Source: Pseudomonadales bacterium
GTDB taxonomy: Bacteria; Pseudomonadota; Gammaproteobacteria; Pseudomonadales; Pseudohongiellaceae
DNA length: 64,000 bases
Direction of reading: 5' to 3'
NCBI GenBank assembly: GCA_024234325.1
Contig: JACKOJ010000001.1
Coordinates: forward strand, 372,001 to 436,000
Shown in pieces: positions 28,230 to 37,210 of this stretch. The notes beneath the pieces are model-generated. The model made no database searches. It saw nothing but the letters and a program-made list of their open reading frames with translations, and was not told the DNA's origin. The position numbers were made by a program, and so were the translations under genes. Each line of letters starts with the position of its first letter. Position 1 is the first letter of the stretch.

Positions 28230-28913
28230 CTACAAATCGCCAAGCAGCAGGTCGCGCTCGTCCTTGCTGACATGTGTCTCTTCGCGATCCGGCGCATGCC
28301 GCACGCAGTTGCGACCGGCATCTTTCGCCTGGTACAGCCAGGTGTCCACCCGCGCCACGAATGCTCCCGCATCGATCTGCTCCAGGCTGCCGAGACAATC
28401 CACACCAAAACTCGCCGTCACCACCACGCTCTGATCCTCCACCTGCAAAGGCGACCCAACAAGGCGCACTCTCAGACGCTCTGCCAGCTTGATTGCTGCA
28501 TGCAGGCTCGTATCCGGCAAGACAATGGCAAACTCCTCGCCACCATAGCGACAGGGAATATCCAGACGCCGCAGGGAATTGCTGATGATGCGGGCGACAT
28601 GAGCCAGGGCAATATTGCCGACCTCATGCCCCCAGTGGTCGTTGAAGCTCTTGAAGTGATCGATATCCAGAAGAATGAGCGATACCGGGTGGCCGGAGCG
28701 GCGGCTGCGCTCCATCTCCAGATCCATGGACTGCAGGAAGTGCCGGTAATTGTAGAGCCCGGTGAGTTCATCAACACGCACCATGGTGTTGAGCGCCTGC
28801 ACCTCCTGCCGCAGTTTCACAACTTCGTCTGCAAAGGGACAACTGTCACCATGTACAGGGCACGGTGACTGGGAGGCTGGCAACTCCGAACCTGATGCTA
28901 CAGATTTAGTCAA
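28230..28913 (-). CDS. GGDEF diguanylate cyclase
   Basis: 227 residues; makes the second messenger c-di-GMP. The GGDEF domain starts at DELTGLYNYRHF, the active signature is GGEEF at 124-128, and the inhibitory I-site RxxD is present at 115-118. The short N-terminus (1-45) has no membrane helix but holds CPVHGDSC (Cys18, His21, Cys25) ahead of a coiled-coil helix, which could bind metal or sense redox state. Start is TTG with GAGGAG six bases upstream; no ATG is available in the right place. Confidence 0.88.
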   Translation of the reverse strand: MTKSVASGSELPASQSPCPVHGDSCPFADEVVKLRQEVQALNTMVRVDELTGLYNYRHFLQSMDLEMERSRRSGHPVSLILLDIDHFKSFNDHWGHEVGNIALAHVARIISNSLRRLDIPCRYGGEEFAIVLPDTSLHAAIKLAERLRVRLVGSPLQVEDQSVVVTASFGVDCLGSLEQIDAGAFVARVDTWLYQAKDAGRNCVRHAPDREETHVSKDERDLLLGDL

Positions 28914-28955
28914 AAGCGCTCCTCATCCGCTCCCGGTGTTTGGCTGTCAACAAGA

Positions 28956-29435
28956 TCAGAGTTTTTCCAGCACTGCCTCAGCAGAGCTAATCCCGATATC
29001 GCCGCCTGGCTCGACACCAAGATAGGTCACCACGCCATCCTCCACGATCATCGCGTAGCGCTTGCTGCGCTTGCCCATGCCGTACGCCGTGGCATCCAGC
29101 TCCAGCCCCACCGCGTCGGTGAAGACGCTATTGCCGTCCCCCAGCATGAGAATCTCACCCGCATTCTGCGCTGTGCCCCAGGCATGCATCACGAAGGCAT
29201 CGTTCACGGACACGCAGGCAATGGTATCCACGCCCTTGTCCTTGATCTTGTCTGCCAGCACCACGAAGCCTGGCAGATGGGAGATCGAACAGCCCGGAGT
29301 AAAGGCGCCGGGGACGGCGAACAGCACGACCTTCTTGCCCGCGAAAATCGCGTCAGTGCTGATGTCCTGCGGGCCTTTCTCGCCCATGATCTTGAGGGTT
29401 GCTGCGGGAATCTTGTCGCCTGTTGCGATTGCCAT
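28956..29435 (-). CDS. Atypical 2-Cys/1-Cys peroxiredoxin (Prx5 group)
   Basis: 159 residues, thiol peroxidase. The active motif VPGAFTPGCSISHLP places the peroxidatic cysteine at 49, with the Prx5-type ASVNDAF-like CVSVNDAFVMHAW segment downstream. Such proteins are reduced by glutaredoxin or thioredoxin; no fused glutaredoxin domain is present. ATG preceded by TGGAGA. Same strand as the diguanylate cyclase but 42 bases apart. Confidence 0.92.
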   Translation of the reverse strand: MAIATGDKIPAATLKIMGEKGPQDISTDAIFAGKKVVLFAVPGAFTPGCSISHLPGFVVLADKIKDKGVDTIACVSVNDAFVMHAWGTAQNAGEILMLGDGNSVFTDAVGLELDATAYGMGKRSKRYAMIVEDGVVTYLGVEPGGDIGISSAEAVLEKL

Positions 29436-29624
29436 GAATGCGTCTCCAAAGTGGTTGGGTCGGTTCGTCTGCGGTGGCGGGTACTTGTGTTCGTGCCCTG
29501 CCCCGACTGTTTACGCCAGGGATGGTAGCAAAATCACCGACGCTTACACAGGTCCGCGAAACGGTGCACAGCACTCGCCCTGCCTGTATCATGGGCAGCC
29601 GCCAAGTGCTTACCGGACATCGCG

Positions 29625-30446
29625 ATGGATACCGTGTTCTTCTGGGCATCAAAGCTGGTCTGGGCCCTGATCTCCCCCGACAGCCTGCTGCTGATTCTGC
29701 TGCTGACCGCCTACGGACTGATTCTGCTGGGACTGCGCCGCTCCGGGCGCCTGCTGCTGGGGGTTACCTGTCTGCTGGCGCTGCTGGTTGCCTGGCTGCC
29801 ACTGGGGGAATGGCTCGGCGCGCCTCTGGAATCCCGCTTTCCGTCATCGCCGGCCCTGCCCCCGAACGTGGATGGCGTGATTGTCCTGGGCGGTTTCATC
29901 GACTCACCACGAAGTGCCGCCTGGCAGCAGGTGCAACTCAACGAGGCCGGGGAGCGCTGGGAGAGGTTCACACAACTGGCCAGGCGCTATCCGCAGGCAA
30001 GGCTTGTCGTGACTGGCGGCAGCGGTGCCCTTGGCGGGCAGCACATGAAGGAAACCGACAGCATTCCCGCGCTGATGCAGCAGGCCGGTCTGGGCGATCG
30101 TGAGATTCTGCTGGAGACCGAATCCCGCAACACCTGGGAGAACGTGGTTCTGAGCAGAGAACTGGTGAACCCGCAGGCCGATGAGCACTGGCTGCTGGTG
30201 ACCTCTGCCGCCCACATGCCCCGTGCCGTCGGCATCTTCTGCGCCCAGGACTGGCCGGTCACGCCCGTGCCCGTGGATTTCAGGACCGAACGCAATGGGC
30301 TCTGGCGTGTCGAACTGCGCTTTGCCGAACACCTGCTGAGCCTGCGGGAAGCAACCCACGAGTGGGTCGGCTTGCTGGCCTACTTCGTCACGGGGAAAAC
30401 GGCGCGTTTTCTGCCGGGAGAAGCCAACCGTTGCGTCAACGCCTAG
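29625..30446 (+). CDS. ElyC/SanA/YdcF family membrane protein (DUF218)
   Basis: 273 residues with two N-terminal membrane segments (about 17-37 and 42-62) followed by a DUF218 domain: DGVIVLGGF near 84, ARLVVTGGSG near 125, ESRNTWEN near 167 and LVTSAAHMPRA near 190. E. coli ElyC acts in envelope maintenance linked to peptidoglycan precursor supply; that role is assumed from homology. It stands alone between divergent genes. Confidence 0.87.
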   Translation: MDTVFFWASKLVWALISPDSLLLILLLTAYGLILLGLRRSGRLLLGVTCLLALLVAWLPLGEWLGAPLESRFPSSPALPPNVDGVIVLGGFIDSPRSAAWQQVQLNEAGERWERFTQLARRYPQARLVVTGGSGALGGQHMKETDSIPALMQQAGLGDREILLETESRNTWENVVLSRELVNPQADEHWLLVTSAAHMPRAVGIFCAQDWPVTPVPVDFRTERNGLWRVELRFAEHLLSLREATHEWVGLLAYFVTGKTARFLPGEANRCVNA

Positions 30447-30460
30447 CCTTGGCTGTCTCG

Positions 30461-31303
30461 CTAGTCGTCCGCAGCAGGGGAAACGGCATTGACCACGGAA
30501 TCGATCCACTGAACGTGGTCCGATACCCGCTCGTAGACGCCTACAGCCCCGTAGAGCCCCTGCACCCCCGGGGGAGCCTCATGGGGCGCAATCTCTCCGA
30601 TGGCAATACCTGCAACGCGCCAGCCGTCGGACGTTTCCAGCAGCGCCGGCCCACCGCTATCACCAAGCCCGGGCAGCCCCTCTAGCGGCACCGCCTCATT
30701 GCCGGGCCGACGCGGATCGTCGAAGTCAAATCGCAGGCGTCCGCGAATCTCGGAAATGCGGTTCTGCGCTTTGCGGAAGCGGCCATCGTCGTGCTGGATA
30801 CCCGTTGTCCCGAGGCCGGAAAATCCCCAGCCAAGCAGTGTCACGACCTGGTGGAGCTCGTCATGCTCACGATACAGAGCCAGTGGCTGCGGCACCACTA
30901 CCGGTTCACTCAGATGCAACAGGGCCAGGTCCACTTCCTCACTGGCGTGTGCCTCGTCGTAGCGAAAGGCGTAATTGGGATGCACAACCACGGCATCGAT
31001 GCCACGCATGGCACCGGCGATTGTGACCACGTATTCCCCGGCCCGGTCGATATGCGCCTGCAGATCGGTTTCCTCCACGCAATGGGCTGCAGTGAGCGCC
31101 CACTGTCGATCGATCAGCGTTGCCACGCAGATCTTGCGTGCCGAACGCTGCTCCAGCCAGAAGACGGCAGGAAAACTGGTTTCGCTGGCAAGGTATCGCG
31201 CGTATCCAGTATCATGCCGGATAACGATGGCGTGCACGCTGCTCAAAGGCAGCAACAGGATGGTCGGCAGCAGAATGGCTGCGATGAAAGTTCTAACTGG
31301 CAC
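30461..31303 (-). CDS. Secreted trypsin-like serine protease (S1)
   Basis: 280 residues with a signal peptide ending at SSVHA (residue 25). The catalytic triad is His74 in LTAAHC, Asp125 in DLALLHL and Ser215 in GDSGGPAL. The start is GTG at 31303 with AGAGAC upstream; no ATG lies in the signal region. The mature N-terminus IVIRHDTGY may be that of an active, trypsin-like form. The target is unknown; secreted digestion or predation are both possible. Confidence 0.9.
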   Translation of the reverse strand: MPVRTFIAAILLPTILLLPLSSVHAIVIRHDTGYARYLASETSFPAVFWLEQRSARKICVATLIDRQWALTAAHCVEETDLQAHIDRAGEYVVTIAGAMRGIDAVVVHPNYAFRYDEAHASEEVDLALLHLSEPVVVPQPLALYREHDELHQVVTLLGWGFSGLGTTGIQHDDGRFRKAQNRISEIRGRLRFDFDDPRRPGNEAVPLEGLPGLGDSGGPALLETSDGWRVAGIAIGEIAPHEAPPGVQGLYGAVGVYERVSDHVQWIDSVVNAVSPAADD

Positions 31304-31376
31304 CCGTCTCTCACTTTACTGATTATTGCTTCATTGATGCCTGCGCCGGATATCCGGCAGCAACCGGGAAACTCCC

Positions 31377-31532
31377 ATGACGAACAAGGACGACGATCGC
31401 GAATACGAACAGAGCGGCCTCTACCCGCCAGGCCAGAAACCCTTTCGCCTGTTTCGCCTTCTGGGATTTCTGGTGGGGGTGATTGTGTTCATTGCCGTCG
31501 CCGCCTACGCGCTCGACAGAATTCTTCTGTAG
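31377..31532 (+). CDS. Small single-pass membrane protein
   Basis: 51 residues: a charged, hydrophilic N-terminus (MTNKDDDREYEQSGLYPPGQ) followed by one membrane helix (about 28-46; GFLVGVIVFIAVAAYAL) and a short tail. The ATG follows CCGGGAAACTCCC, a weak ribosome site. Too short for database recognition by eye; the hydropathy pattern and intact frame support it as real. It converges with another small membrane protein gene 15 bases away. Confidence 0.55.
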   Translation: MTNKDDDREYEQSGLYPPGQKPFRLFRLLGFLVGVIVFIAVAAYALDRILL

Positions 31533-31547
31533 CAGGTTGCCGACACG

Positions 31548-31736
31548 CTATCTGCGTTGCCGCAGACGTCGGGCAACCCGCAGATTCGGCCGCTCCCGTT
31601 TGCGCGTTGCCATGCGCGCAATCGAATACAGGCGGAACATGATCACAATCACGGCCACCACCACGAAGGCAATGATGCTGAATATCAGCCATTGCTCCTG
31701 GGTCCAGTTACTGGTGATCAGCCAACGTTCCAGCAT
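31548..31736 (-). CDS. Small membrane protein, conserved-looking
   Basis: 62 residues. One membrane helix at about 15-36 (EQWLIFSIIAFVVVAVIVIMF) is followed by a strongly basic tail ending RRLRQRR. The start has GGGAGAGAT at good spacing. It is the last gene of the mpl / LON-domain group on the minus strand, 62 bases after the LON-domain gene. Function unknown. Confidence 0.65.
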   Translation of the reverse strand: MLERWLITSNWTQEQWLIFSIIAFVVVAVIVIMFRLYSIARMATRKRERPNLRVARRLRQRR

Positions 31737-31798
31737 GGTAATCTCTCCCGTTCTTGGGCGCCCATTATGAAACAGACGCCTCTCCAGAATCCACCCGC

Positions 31799-32443
31799 TC
31801 AGGACTCGTCCATCAGGCGGTGCAGCAGCTCCTCGATATCGCGGATGCGCTGGTAGGGATCGTTCAGCTCCAGCAGTGCCTGCTTGCGCTCCAGCGTCAA
31901 CGGCACCAGCTCACTCAGACGCCAACCCAGTTCGCGCAGATCGTGATAGGCGATATTCATGCCCAGCTTGTTGATCACCGGATGGCTGACCAGTTGCTCC
32001 ACCAGATCCACCAGTGCCTCCTGGGATTCATCCACCTCCAGAGGCGGTTCACCGGCATAGTCAGTGTCGCTGTAGCGCACCCGCGCCATCAGCAACTGGC
32101 TGTCCTCGTAGTGGCAGTCCTCCACCTCGAACTTGCGCTCTCCCTCCACGGTGATGCCCAGCAGACCATTGGGAAGCTGATCCCAATCCACGATTCGCGC
32201 GAGCATGCCGATGCGGTGCACCTGCTGTCGCGTGCCCGGGCGCATCACTTCCTCGCCCTCACGCAGCAGACATACCCCGAAACCGCTGTTGCTGCGCAGA
32301 CACTGGGTCACCAGATTGAGGTAGCGCTGCTCGAAAATCTGCAGCGGCAAGCGGCCCTTCGGGAACAATACGGATTTCAGCGGAAACAGGGCAATGGTGT
32401 CGCTGTTCCCGGTGTCGGTCCTCGTACTCTCCATATCAAACAT
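31799..32443 (-). CDS. LON peptidase substrate-binding domain protein
   Basis: 214 residues containing only the N-terminal LON domain (ALFPLKSVLFPKGRLPLQIFEQRY), with no ATPase or protease parts. The family is found free-standing in many proteobacteria and plants; its job may be to hold substrate. A helical C-terminal part (LSELVPLTLERKQALLELND) completes the usual length. The gene follows mpl by 20 bases, suggesting cotranscription. Confidence 0.9.
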   Translation of the reverse strand: MFDMESTRTDTGNSDTIALFPLKSVLFPKGRLPLQIFEQRYLNLVTQCLRSNSGFGVCLLREGEEVMRPGTRQQVHRIGMLARIVDWDQLPNGLLGITVEGERKFEVEDCHYEDSQLLMARVRYSDTDYAGEPPLEVDESQEALVDLVEQLVSHPVINKLGMNIAYHDLRELGWRLSELVPLTLERKQALLELNDPYQRIRDIEELLHRLMDES

Positions 32444-32463
32444 CCGCCCCCGGCGTCATGACG

Positions 32464-33888
32464 TCAGCCCGCACGAGCCTGCAGCGCCTGAATGAGTTTC
32501 TGATGGATGCCGCCGAAACCGCCATTGCTCATGATCACGACATCGTCCCCGGGGCGGGTTTCCGCCAGCAGCAGGGCAATAATGCCGTCGATGGAGTCCA
32601 GCACCCGGGCCGGTGTCGGGCTGCTGCGGGCCACGCGCTGCAGATCCAGCGCCACGGAGCCGGAATCGAACCACAGGGTCAGATCGGCGGGATGACAGGC
32701 CTCACCCAGCACGGCCTGGTGTACGCCCATCTTCATGGTGTTGGAGCGCGGCTCGATGACCGCGATCAAACGCCCCTTGCGCCCGCTGCTGTTGTACTTG
32801 GCACGCATGCCGCGCAGCGTGGTCTCGATGGCGGTGGGGTGGTGGGCAAAATCGTCGTAGACGCGCACGCCAGCCACCTCACCCAGCAGTTCCTGGCGCC
32901 GCTTCACGCCCTTGAACTGCGTCAATGCCTCGCAGGCCACGGCAATTTCCACGCCCGCATGATGGGCCGCCGCGACCGCCGCCAGCGCATTGCGCACGTT
33001 GTGCGTGCCGCTGAGGGACCAGGCGACCTGCGTGGCCGGTTGTGGCTGACCGTTGACGCGCTTGCCCAGCTCGAAGCGGCTGCCACCGTCATCCAGCAGA
33101 CGGACATACCAGGACAGCGCCTCGTCCGCGTCACCCTGTCCGTCTTCCCCGACACCGAGCAGATCCATGGCCTGGCGCTCGCTCCAGCAGCCCTGGGCCA
33201 GCACCTGCGCCACATTGAGGTCATCCCGCGGAGACAGGATCAGCCCGCTGGGCGGAATGATGCGCACCAGATGATGAAACTGCCGCTGAATGGCGGCCAG
33301 GTCGGCAAAGATATCGCCATGGTCAAATTCCAGATTGTTGAAGATGGCGGTGCGCGGAGAGTAGTGCACGAACTTGGAACGCTTGTCGAAAAAGGCGCTG
33401 TCGTACTCGTCCGCCTCCACCACGAAGAACGGGGCCTCGCCGAGGTCTGCGGAGCTGCTGAAATTGCTGGCGACGCCGCCAATCAGAAAACCGGGTTTGA
33501 GGCCCGCATAGGTCAGAATCCAGGCCAGCATCGAGGTGGTTGTGGTCTTGCCGTGCGTCCCGGCAACCGCCAGCACCCAGCGCCCCTTGAGCACATAGCG
33601 CGACAGCCATTCCGGCCCGGAGCAATAGTCCAGGCCCTTGTCGAGGGTGTATTCCACCGCCGGGTTGCCGCGGGACATGGCATTGCCGATGACCACAAGG
33701 TCGGGATGTGGCTGCAGATGCGCGGGATCAAAACCCTGCTGCAGGGTGATGCCCTGTTCTTCGAGCTGGGTGCTCATCGGCGGGTAGACATTGGCGTCCG
33801 AGCCGCTGACGGTGTGCCCCATCTGCTTGGCCAGCACCGCAAGGCTGCCCATGAAGGTGCCACAGATGCCGAGAATGTGAATATGCAT
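32464..33888 (-). CDS. mpl: UDP-N-acetylmuramate:L-Ala-gamma-D-Glu-meso-DAP ligase Mpl
   Basis: 474 residues, Mur ligase family; recycles the murein tripeptide by attaching it to UDP-MurNAc. The Rossmann start HILGICGTFMG is the Mpl form of the MurC motif, the ATP loop is GTHGKTTTT at 110-118, and YDDFAHHPTAIE appears near residue 345. ATG at 33888 follows GAGGCGG; a start at 33927 is open but unsupported. First gene of the operon. Confidence 0.95.
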   Translation of the reverse strand: MHIHILGICGTFMGSLAVLAKQMGHTVSGSDANVYPPMSTQLEEQGITLQQGFDPAHLQPHPDLVVIGNAMSRGNPAVEYTLDKGLDYCSGPEWLSRYVLKGRWVLAVAGTHGKTTTTSMLAWILTYAGLKPGFLIGGVASNFSSSADLGEAPFFVVEADEYDSAFFDKRSKFVHYSPRTAIFNNLEFDHGDIFADLAAIQRQFHHLVRIIPPSGLILSPRDDLNVAQVLAQGCWSERQAMDLLGVGEDGQGDADEALSWYVRLLDDGGSRFELGKRVNGQPQPATQVAWSLSGTHNVRNALAAVAAAHHAGVEIAVACEALTQFKGVKRRQELLGEVAGVRVYDDFAHHPTAIETTLRGMRAKYNSSGRKGRLIAVIEPRSNTMKMGVHQAVLGEACHPADLTLWFDSGSVALDLQRVARSSPTPARVLDSIDGIIALLLAETRPGDDVVIMSNGGFGGIHQKLIQALQARAG

Positions 33889-33986
33889 AGCGCCGCCTCT
33901 TGTGCAAAGTGGGCCGCATTGTCTCAAATTAGGGCGTGCAGTAACATCCCGACGGTTCCATCGCCACAGGCCTCACGAGCTCCATC

Positions 33987-34508
33987 ATGCCAGCACACGA
34001 ATCCTTCTGGGACTATTCCTGTCGCGTCTACGCCCGCCCCGGCGTCAGCACGCTGTGCCTGCATCTGCAGAACGAACACGGGCAGGACGTCAATCTGCTG
34101 CTGTTTGCCGCCTGGTTTGGCCAGACCCGGGGTGCACTGACGGACCCCGAGCTGCAGCGTGCGCTGACCTTCTCGCAAACCTGGGCAGACAAGGTGGTAC
34201 GCCCGCTGCGCGGAGCCAGGAGCTGGCTGAAGGAGAAGACCGAGGGACTGACACCGCTGACGGATCTGGAGCGGGACGGCATGCAGGAGCTGAGGACGCA
34301 GATCAAGGCACTGGAGCTGCGCACCGAACACTATCAGCAGACACGCCTGGAGGCGATGGTCATATCGCCGCTACGAATACAGACACACGAGGAAGGCCTG
34401 GACGCCATGTTCGCCAACCTGCAACGCATGACCTCTGCCAACGCAGAGCCCTCCCCCGTGCTGCAGGAATCGCTCAGCGCGCTTTGCTCGGCCCTTGCCA
34501 GCGCTTGA
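33987..34508 (+). CDS. TIGR02444 family protein
   Basis: 173 residues. The N-terminus WDYSCRVYARPGVSTLCLHLQNEHGQDVNLLLFAAWFG and the following helices match TIGR02444/DUF2390, a gammaproteobacterial family of unknown function. Its 3' end overlaps ubiX on the other strand by 35 bases. It sits divergent to mpl. Confidence 0.88.
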   Translation: MPAHESFWDYSCRVYARPGVSTLCLHLQNEHGQDVNLLLFAAWFGQTRGALTDPELQRALTFSQTWADKVVRPLRGARSWLKEKTEGLTPLTDLERDGMQELRTQIKALELRTEHYQQTRLEAMVISPLRIQTHEEGLDAMFANLQRMTSANAEPSPVLQESLSALCSALASA

Positions 34509-35046
34509 CGATGCCGACATCGATGTCGAACAGGTCGAGCACTCTGCCGACGCTGTGATTGATCAGATCGTCGATGGACTGCGGTTTGATGTACAGCGCC
34601 GGCATGGGCGGCGCGATGATGGCGCCGAGCTGGCAGGCCTTGAGCATCAGTTCGCAATGCCCGGCGTGCAGGGGCGATTCGCGCGGCATCAGCACCAGGC
34701 GGCGACGCTCCTTGAGCACCACGTCGGCAGCACGCACCAGCAGATTGTCCGCGTAGGAATTCACGATGCCGGACAGGGATTTCATCGAACACGGTGCCAC
34801 AATCATGCCTTCTGTGCGGAACGAGCCGCTGGCAATGGAGGCCGCCATGTCGTTGTTGGAATGCACCTCGTCAGCCAGGGCCAGCACGTCGCTCAGCTCC
34901 CAGTCCGTCTCCAGCGCGATGTTCATTCTGGCGGAGGGTGTCAGGATCAGATGCGTCTCTACCTCCGGCACTTGCTTCAGCACCTCCAGCAGACGTATTC
35001 CATAGACCAGGCCACTGGCCCCCGACATTCCCACGGTGATTCGCAT
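34474..35046 (-). CDS. ubiX: Flavin prenyltransferase UbiX
   Basis: 190 residues; joins dimethylallyl phosphate to reduced FMN to make the prenyl-FMN cofactor of UbiD decarboxylase in ubiquinone synthesis. Family marks: GMSGASGLVYGIRLLE at the N-terminus, APCSMKSLSGIVNSYADNLLVRAADVVLKERRRLVLMPRESPLH in the centre and PPMPALYIKPQSIDDLINHSVGRVLDL near the end. The ATG at 35046 follows AGAGGAAG. UbiD is not in the window. Confidence 0.95.
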   Translation of the reverse strand: MRITVGMSGASGLVYGIRLLEVLKQVPEVETHLILTPSARMNIALETDWELSDVLALADEVHSNNDMAASIASGSFRTEGMIVAPCSMKSLSGIVNSYADNLLVRAADVVLKERRRLVLMPRESPLHAGHCELMLKACQLGAIIAPPMPALYIKPQSIDDLINHSVGRVLDLFDIDVGIVKRWQGPSKAR

Positions 35047-35193
35047 CGTGCTTCCTCTGACTCCCTCTGCGCATTTTGTGTTCATTCCAGCACGGACTTA
35101 CCCCTGCTGGCGCTTGCCCCGCGATTGCCTTGCCGAGCGGCAAAAGGGTAACATCGCGGCATCTTCAACGGTCAGACTAGCAGGTTTCCCACC

Positions 35194-36453
35194 ATGGCCA
35201 AAGCCAATCTTTTCTACGCCCAGTCGGGCGGTGTGACATCCGTCATCAATGCCAGTGCCTGCGGTGTGATCGAGACCGCGCGCCAGCACAAAGACAAAAT
35301 CGGCAAGGTGTTTGCCGGTCGCAACGGCATCATCGGTGCCCTGCGCGAAGAGCTGATCGACACCGGCAAGGAGTCGGCCGCCACCATCGCCGCGCTGCGC
35401 CACACCCCGGCCGGGGCTTTCGGTTCCTGCCGCTACAAGCTGAAGTCCTATGCGGAAAACGCGGCCGAGTACGAACGCCTGATGGAGGTGTTCAAGGCAC
35501 ACAATATTCGCTACTTCCTCTACAACGGCGGCGGAGATTCCCAGGACACGGCCAACAAGCTGGCCCAGTTGAGCATCGAGAAAGGCTTCCCGATTCAGTG
35601 CATCGGCGTGCCCAAGACGGTGGACAACGATCTGCCCATTACCGACAACTGCCCCGGTTTCGGCTCCGTGGCCAAATACGTGGCCGTGTCCATTCGCGAG
35701 GCCGGGCTGGACGTCGCCTCCATGTGCGAGAGTTCCACCAAGGTCTTTGTGATGGAGGTGATGGGGCGTCACGCTGGCTGGATTGCCGGTGCCGCAGGCC
35801 TCGCCGCCGAGCAGGAAGGCGATGCGCCGCACATCATTCTGTTCCCGGAAATTGCCTTCGACCAGAAGAAGTTCCTGAAGAAAGTACAGTCCTGTGTGAA
35901 GCAGTACGGCTACTGCGCCATCGTGGTGTCGGAAGGAGCCCAGAACAAGGACGGCAGCTTCCTGGCCGCAACGGGCGGGAAAGACGCCTTCGGGCACGCT
36001 CAACTGGGCGGCGTGGCACCTTTCGTGGCGGAAATGGTCAAGCGCGAACTCGGCTACAAATACCACTGGGCAGTATCCGACTATCTGCAACGCGCCGCCC
36101 GTCACATCGGCTCCGCCACCGACGTCGCCCAGGCCTACGCCATGGGCCAGGCTGCCGTGGAATTTGCCCTGGCGGGCAAGAATGCCGTGATGCCCACCAT
36201 CGTGCGCAAAGCGGGTAAGAAATACGCATGGTCAGTCGGCGAGGCGAAGCTGTCGGATGTGGCCAACGTGGAAAAAATGATGCCGCGCAATTTCATCAGC
36301 AAGGACGGCTTCGGGATTACACCGGAGGCGCGCGCATACTTCGCACCGCTGATTCAGGGTGAGGACTATCCGCCGTACAAGAATGGTCTGCCGCAGTACG
36401 CACGACTCAAGCAGGTACTGGTGCCAAAGAAACTGAAACCCTGGAAAGCCTGA
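35194..36453 (+). CDS. pfp: 6-phosphofructokinase, pyrophosphate-dependent type
   Basis: 419 residues. Phosphorylates fructose 6-phosphate in glycolysis, reversibly if pyrophosphate is used. The active site PKTVDND at 140-146 has Lys after Pro, the form seen in pyrophosphate enzymes (ATP enzymes have PGTIDND). The phosphate-donor loop reads GGGDS at 112-116, with Asp at the position that blocks ATP, but Gly in place of the usual Asp/Asn just before it. MGRHAGWI near 190 is intact. pgi also lies in this window at 55.5 kb. Confidence 0.92.
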   Translation: MAKANLFYAQSGGVTSVINASACGVIETARQHKDKIGKVFAGRNGIIGALREELIDTGKESAATIAALRHTPAGAFGSCRYKLKSYAENAAEYERLMEVFKAHNIRYFLYNGGGDSQDTANKLAQLSIEKGFPIQCIGVPKTVDNDLPITDNCPGFGSVAKYVAVSIREAGLDVASMCESSTKVFVMEVMGRHAGWIAGAAGLAAEQEGDAPHIILFPEIAFDQKKFLKKVQSCVKQYGYCAIVVSEGAQNKDGSFLAATGGKDAFGHAQLGGVAPFVAEMVKRELGYKYHWAVSDYLQRAARHIGSATDVAQAYAMGQAAVEFALAGKNAVMPTIVRKAGKKYAWSVGEAKLSDVANVEKMMPRNFISKDGFGITPEARAYFAPLIQGEDYPPYKNGLPQYARLKQVLVPKKLKPWKA

Positions 36454-36483
36454 GACAACGAGGCAGCGGTTGCACGCCTGGAC

Positions 36484-37122
36484 TCAAGGGGCCAGGCGTT
36501 CCACATTCCAGCACTCGCCCGGCTGCAACGTGTATTCGAAGCGGTCGTGCAGGCGGTGTTCCCCGCCCTGCCAGAACTCGATCTGCAGCGGGCGCACTCG
36601 ATACCCTCCCCAGAATTCCGGCAGCGGAATATCGGCTTCCTCGAACTTGCGCCCGATGGCCTGCCACTGCTTGATGAGGCTTTCCTTGGATGCCAGCGGT
36701 CGGCTCTGGGCAGACGCCCACGCCGCCAACTGGCTCTCCCGCGGGCGCGAGCTGAAATACTGCTGGGAATCCGCAACCGGCAATTTTTCCGCGACGCCGG
36801 AGACCTCCACCTGACGCTCGATGCTGTGCCACGGGAAGTGCAGACTCACCCGCGCATTGCAGGCAATCTCGCGCGCCTTGCGGCTCTCGTAGTTGGTAAA
36901 GAAGGTAAACCCGCGGGTGTCGAAGGACTTGAGCAGCACAATGCGCTGGCTCGGCTGTCCGTCCTTGCCCACAGAGGCCACCGTCATCGCGTTGGCATCA
37001 GGAATGCCCATGTCGATGGCTTCCTGCAGCCAGCGGGAGAACAGCTCAATGGGATCCGATGTCAGATCTTTCGAATGGAGACCGCCTCTGACGTATTCGC
37101 GGCGAATTGCTTGTAAATCCAT
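36484..37122 (-). CDS. pdxH: Pyridoxamine 5'-phosphate oxidase PdxH
   Basis: 212 residues; last step of pyridoxal 5'-phosphate formation, using FMN and oxygen. The FMN site includes RIVLLKSFDTRGFTFFTNYESRKAREI and the C-terminal signature FWGGYRVRPLQIEFWQGGEHRLHDRFEY. It ends at RLAP, as usual. Convergent with the phosphofructokinase gene; a small stem ACGCCTGG/CCAGGCGT at 36474-36499 lies over the junction. Confidence 0.96.
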   Translation of the reverse strand: MDLQAIRREYVRGGLHSKDLTSDPIELFSRWLQEAIDMGIPDANAMTVASVGKDGQPSQRIVLLKSFDTRGFTFFTNYESRKAREIACNARVSLHFPWHSIERQVEVSGVAEKLPVADSQQYFSSRPRESQLAAWASAQSRPLASKESLIKQWQAIGRKFEEADIPLPEFWGGYRVRPLQIEFWQGGEHRLHDRFEYTLQPGECWNVERLAP

Positions 37123-37210
37123 GATGCGTCCTTACGATCGTGCCTGCCGACAGGGCGTCTGCAGACGCTCCCGCCAGCGCTTCCCAGTCATGCAGGCTTA
37201 GAGGAGTCTC

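Noticed and set aside
36474..36499. Terminator between pfp and pdxH
   Set aside because: The 8-bp stem overlaps the end of pdxH and has no T run on either strand.
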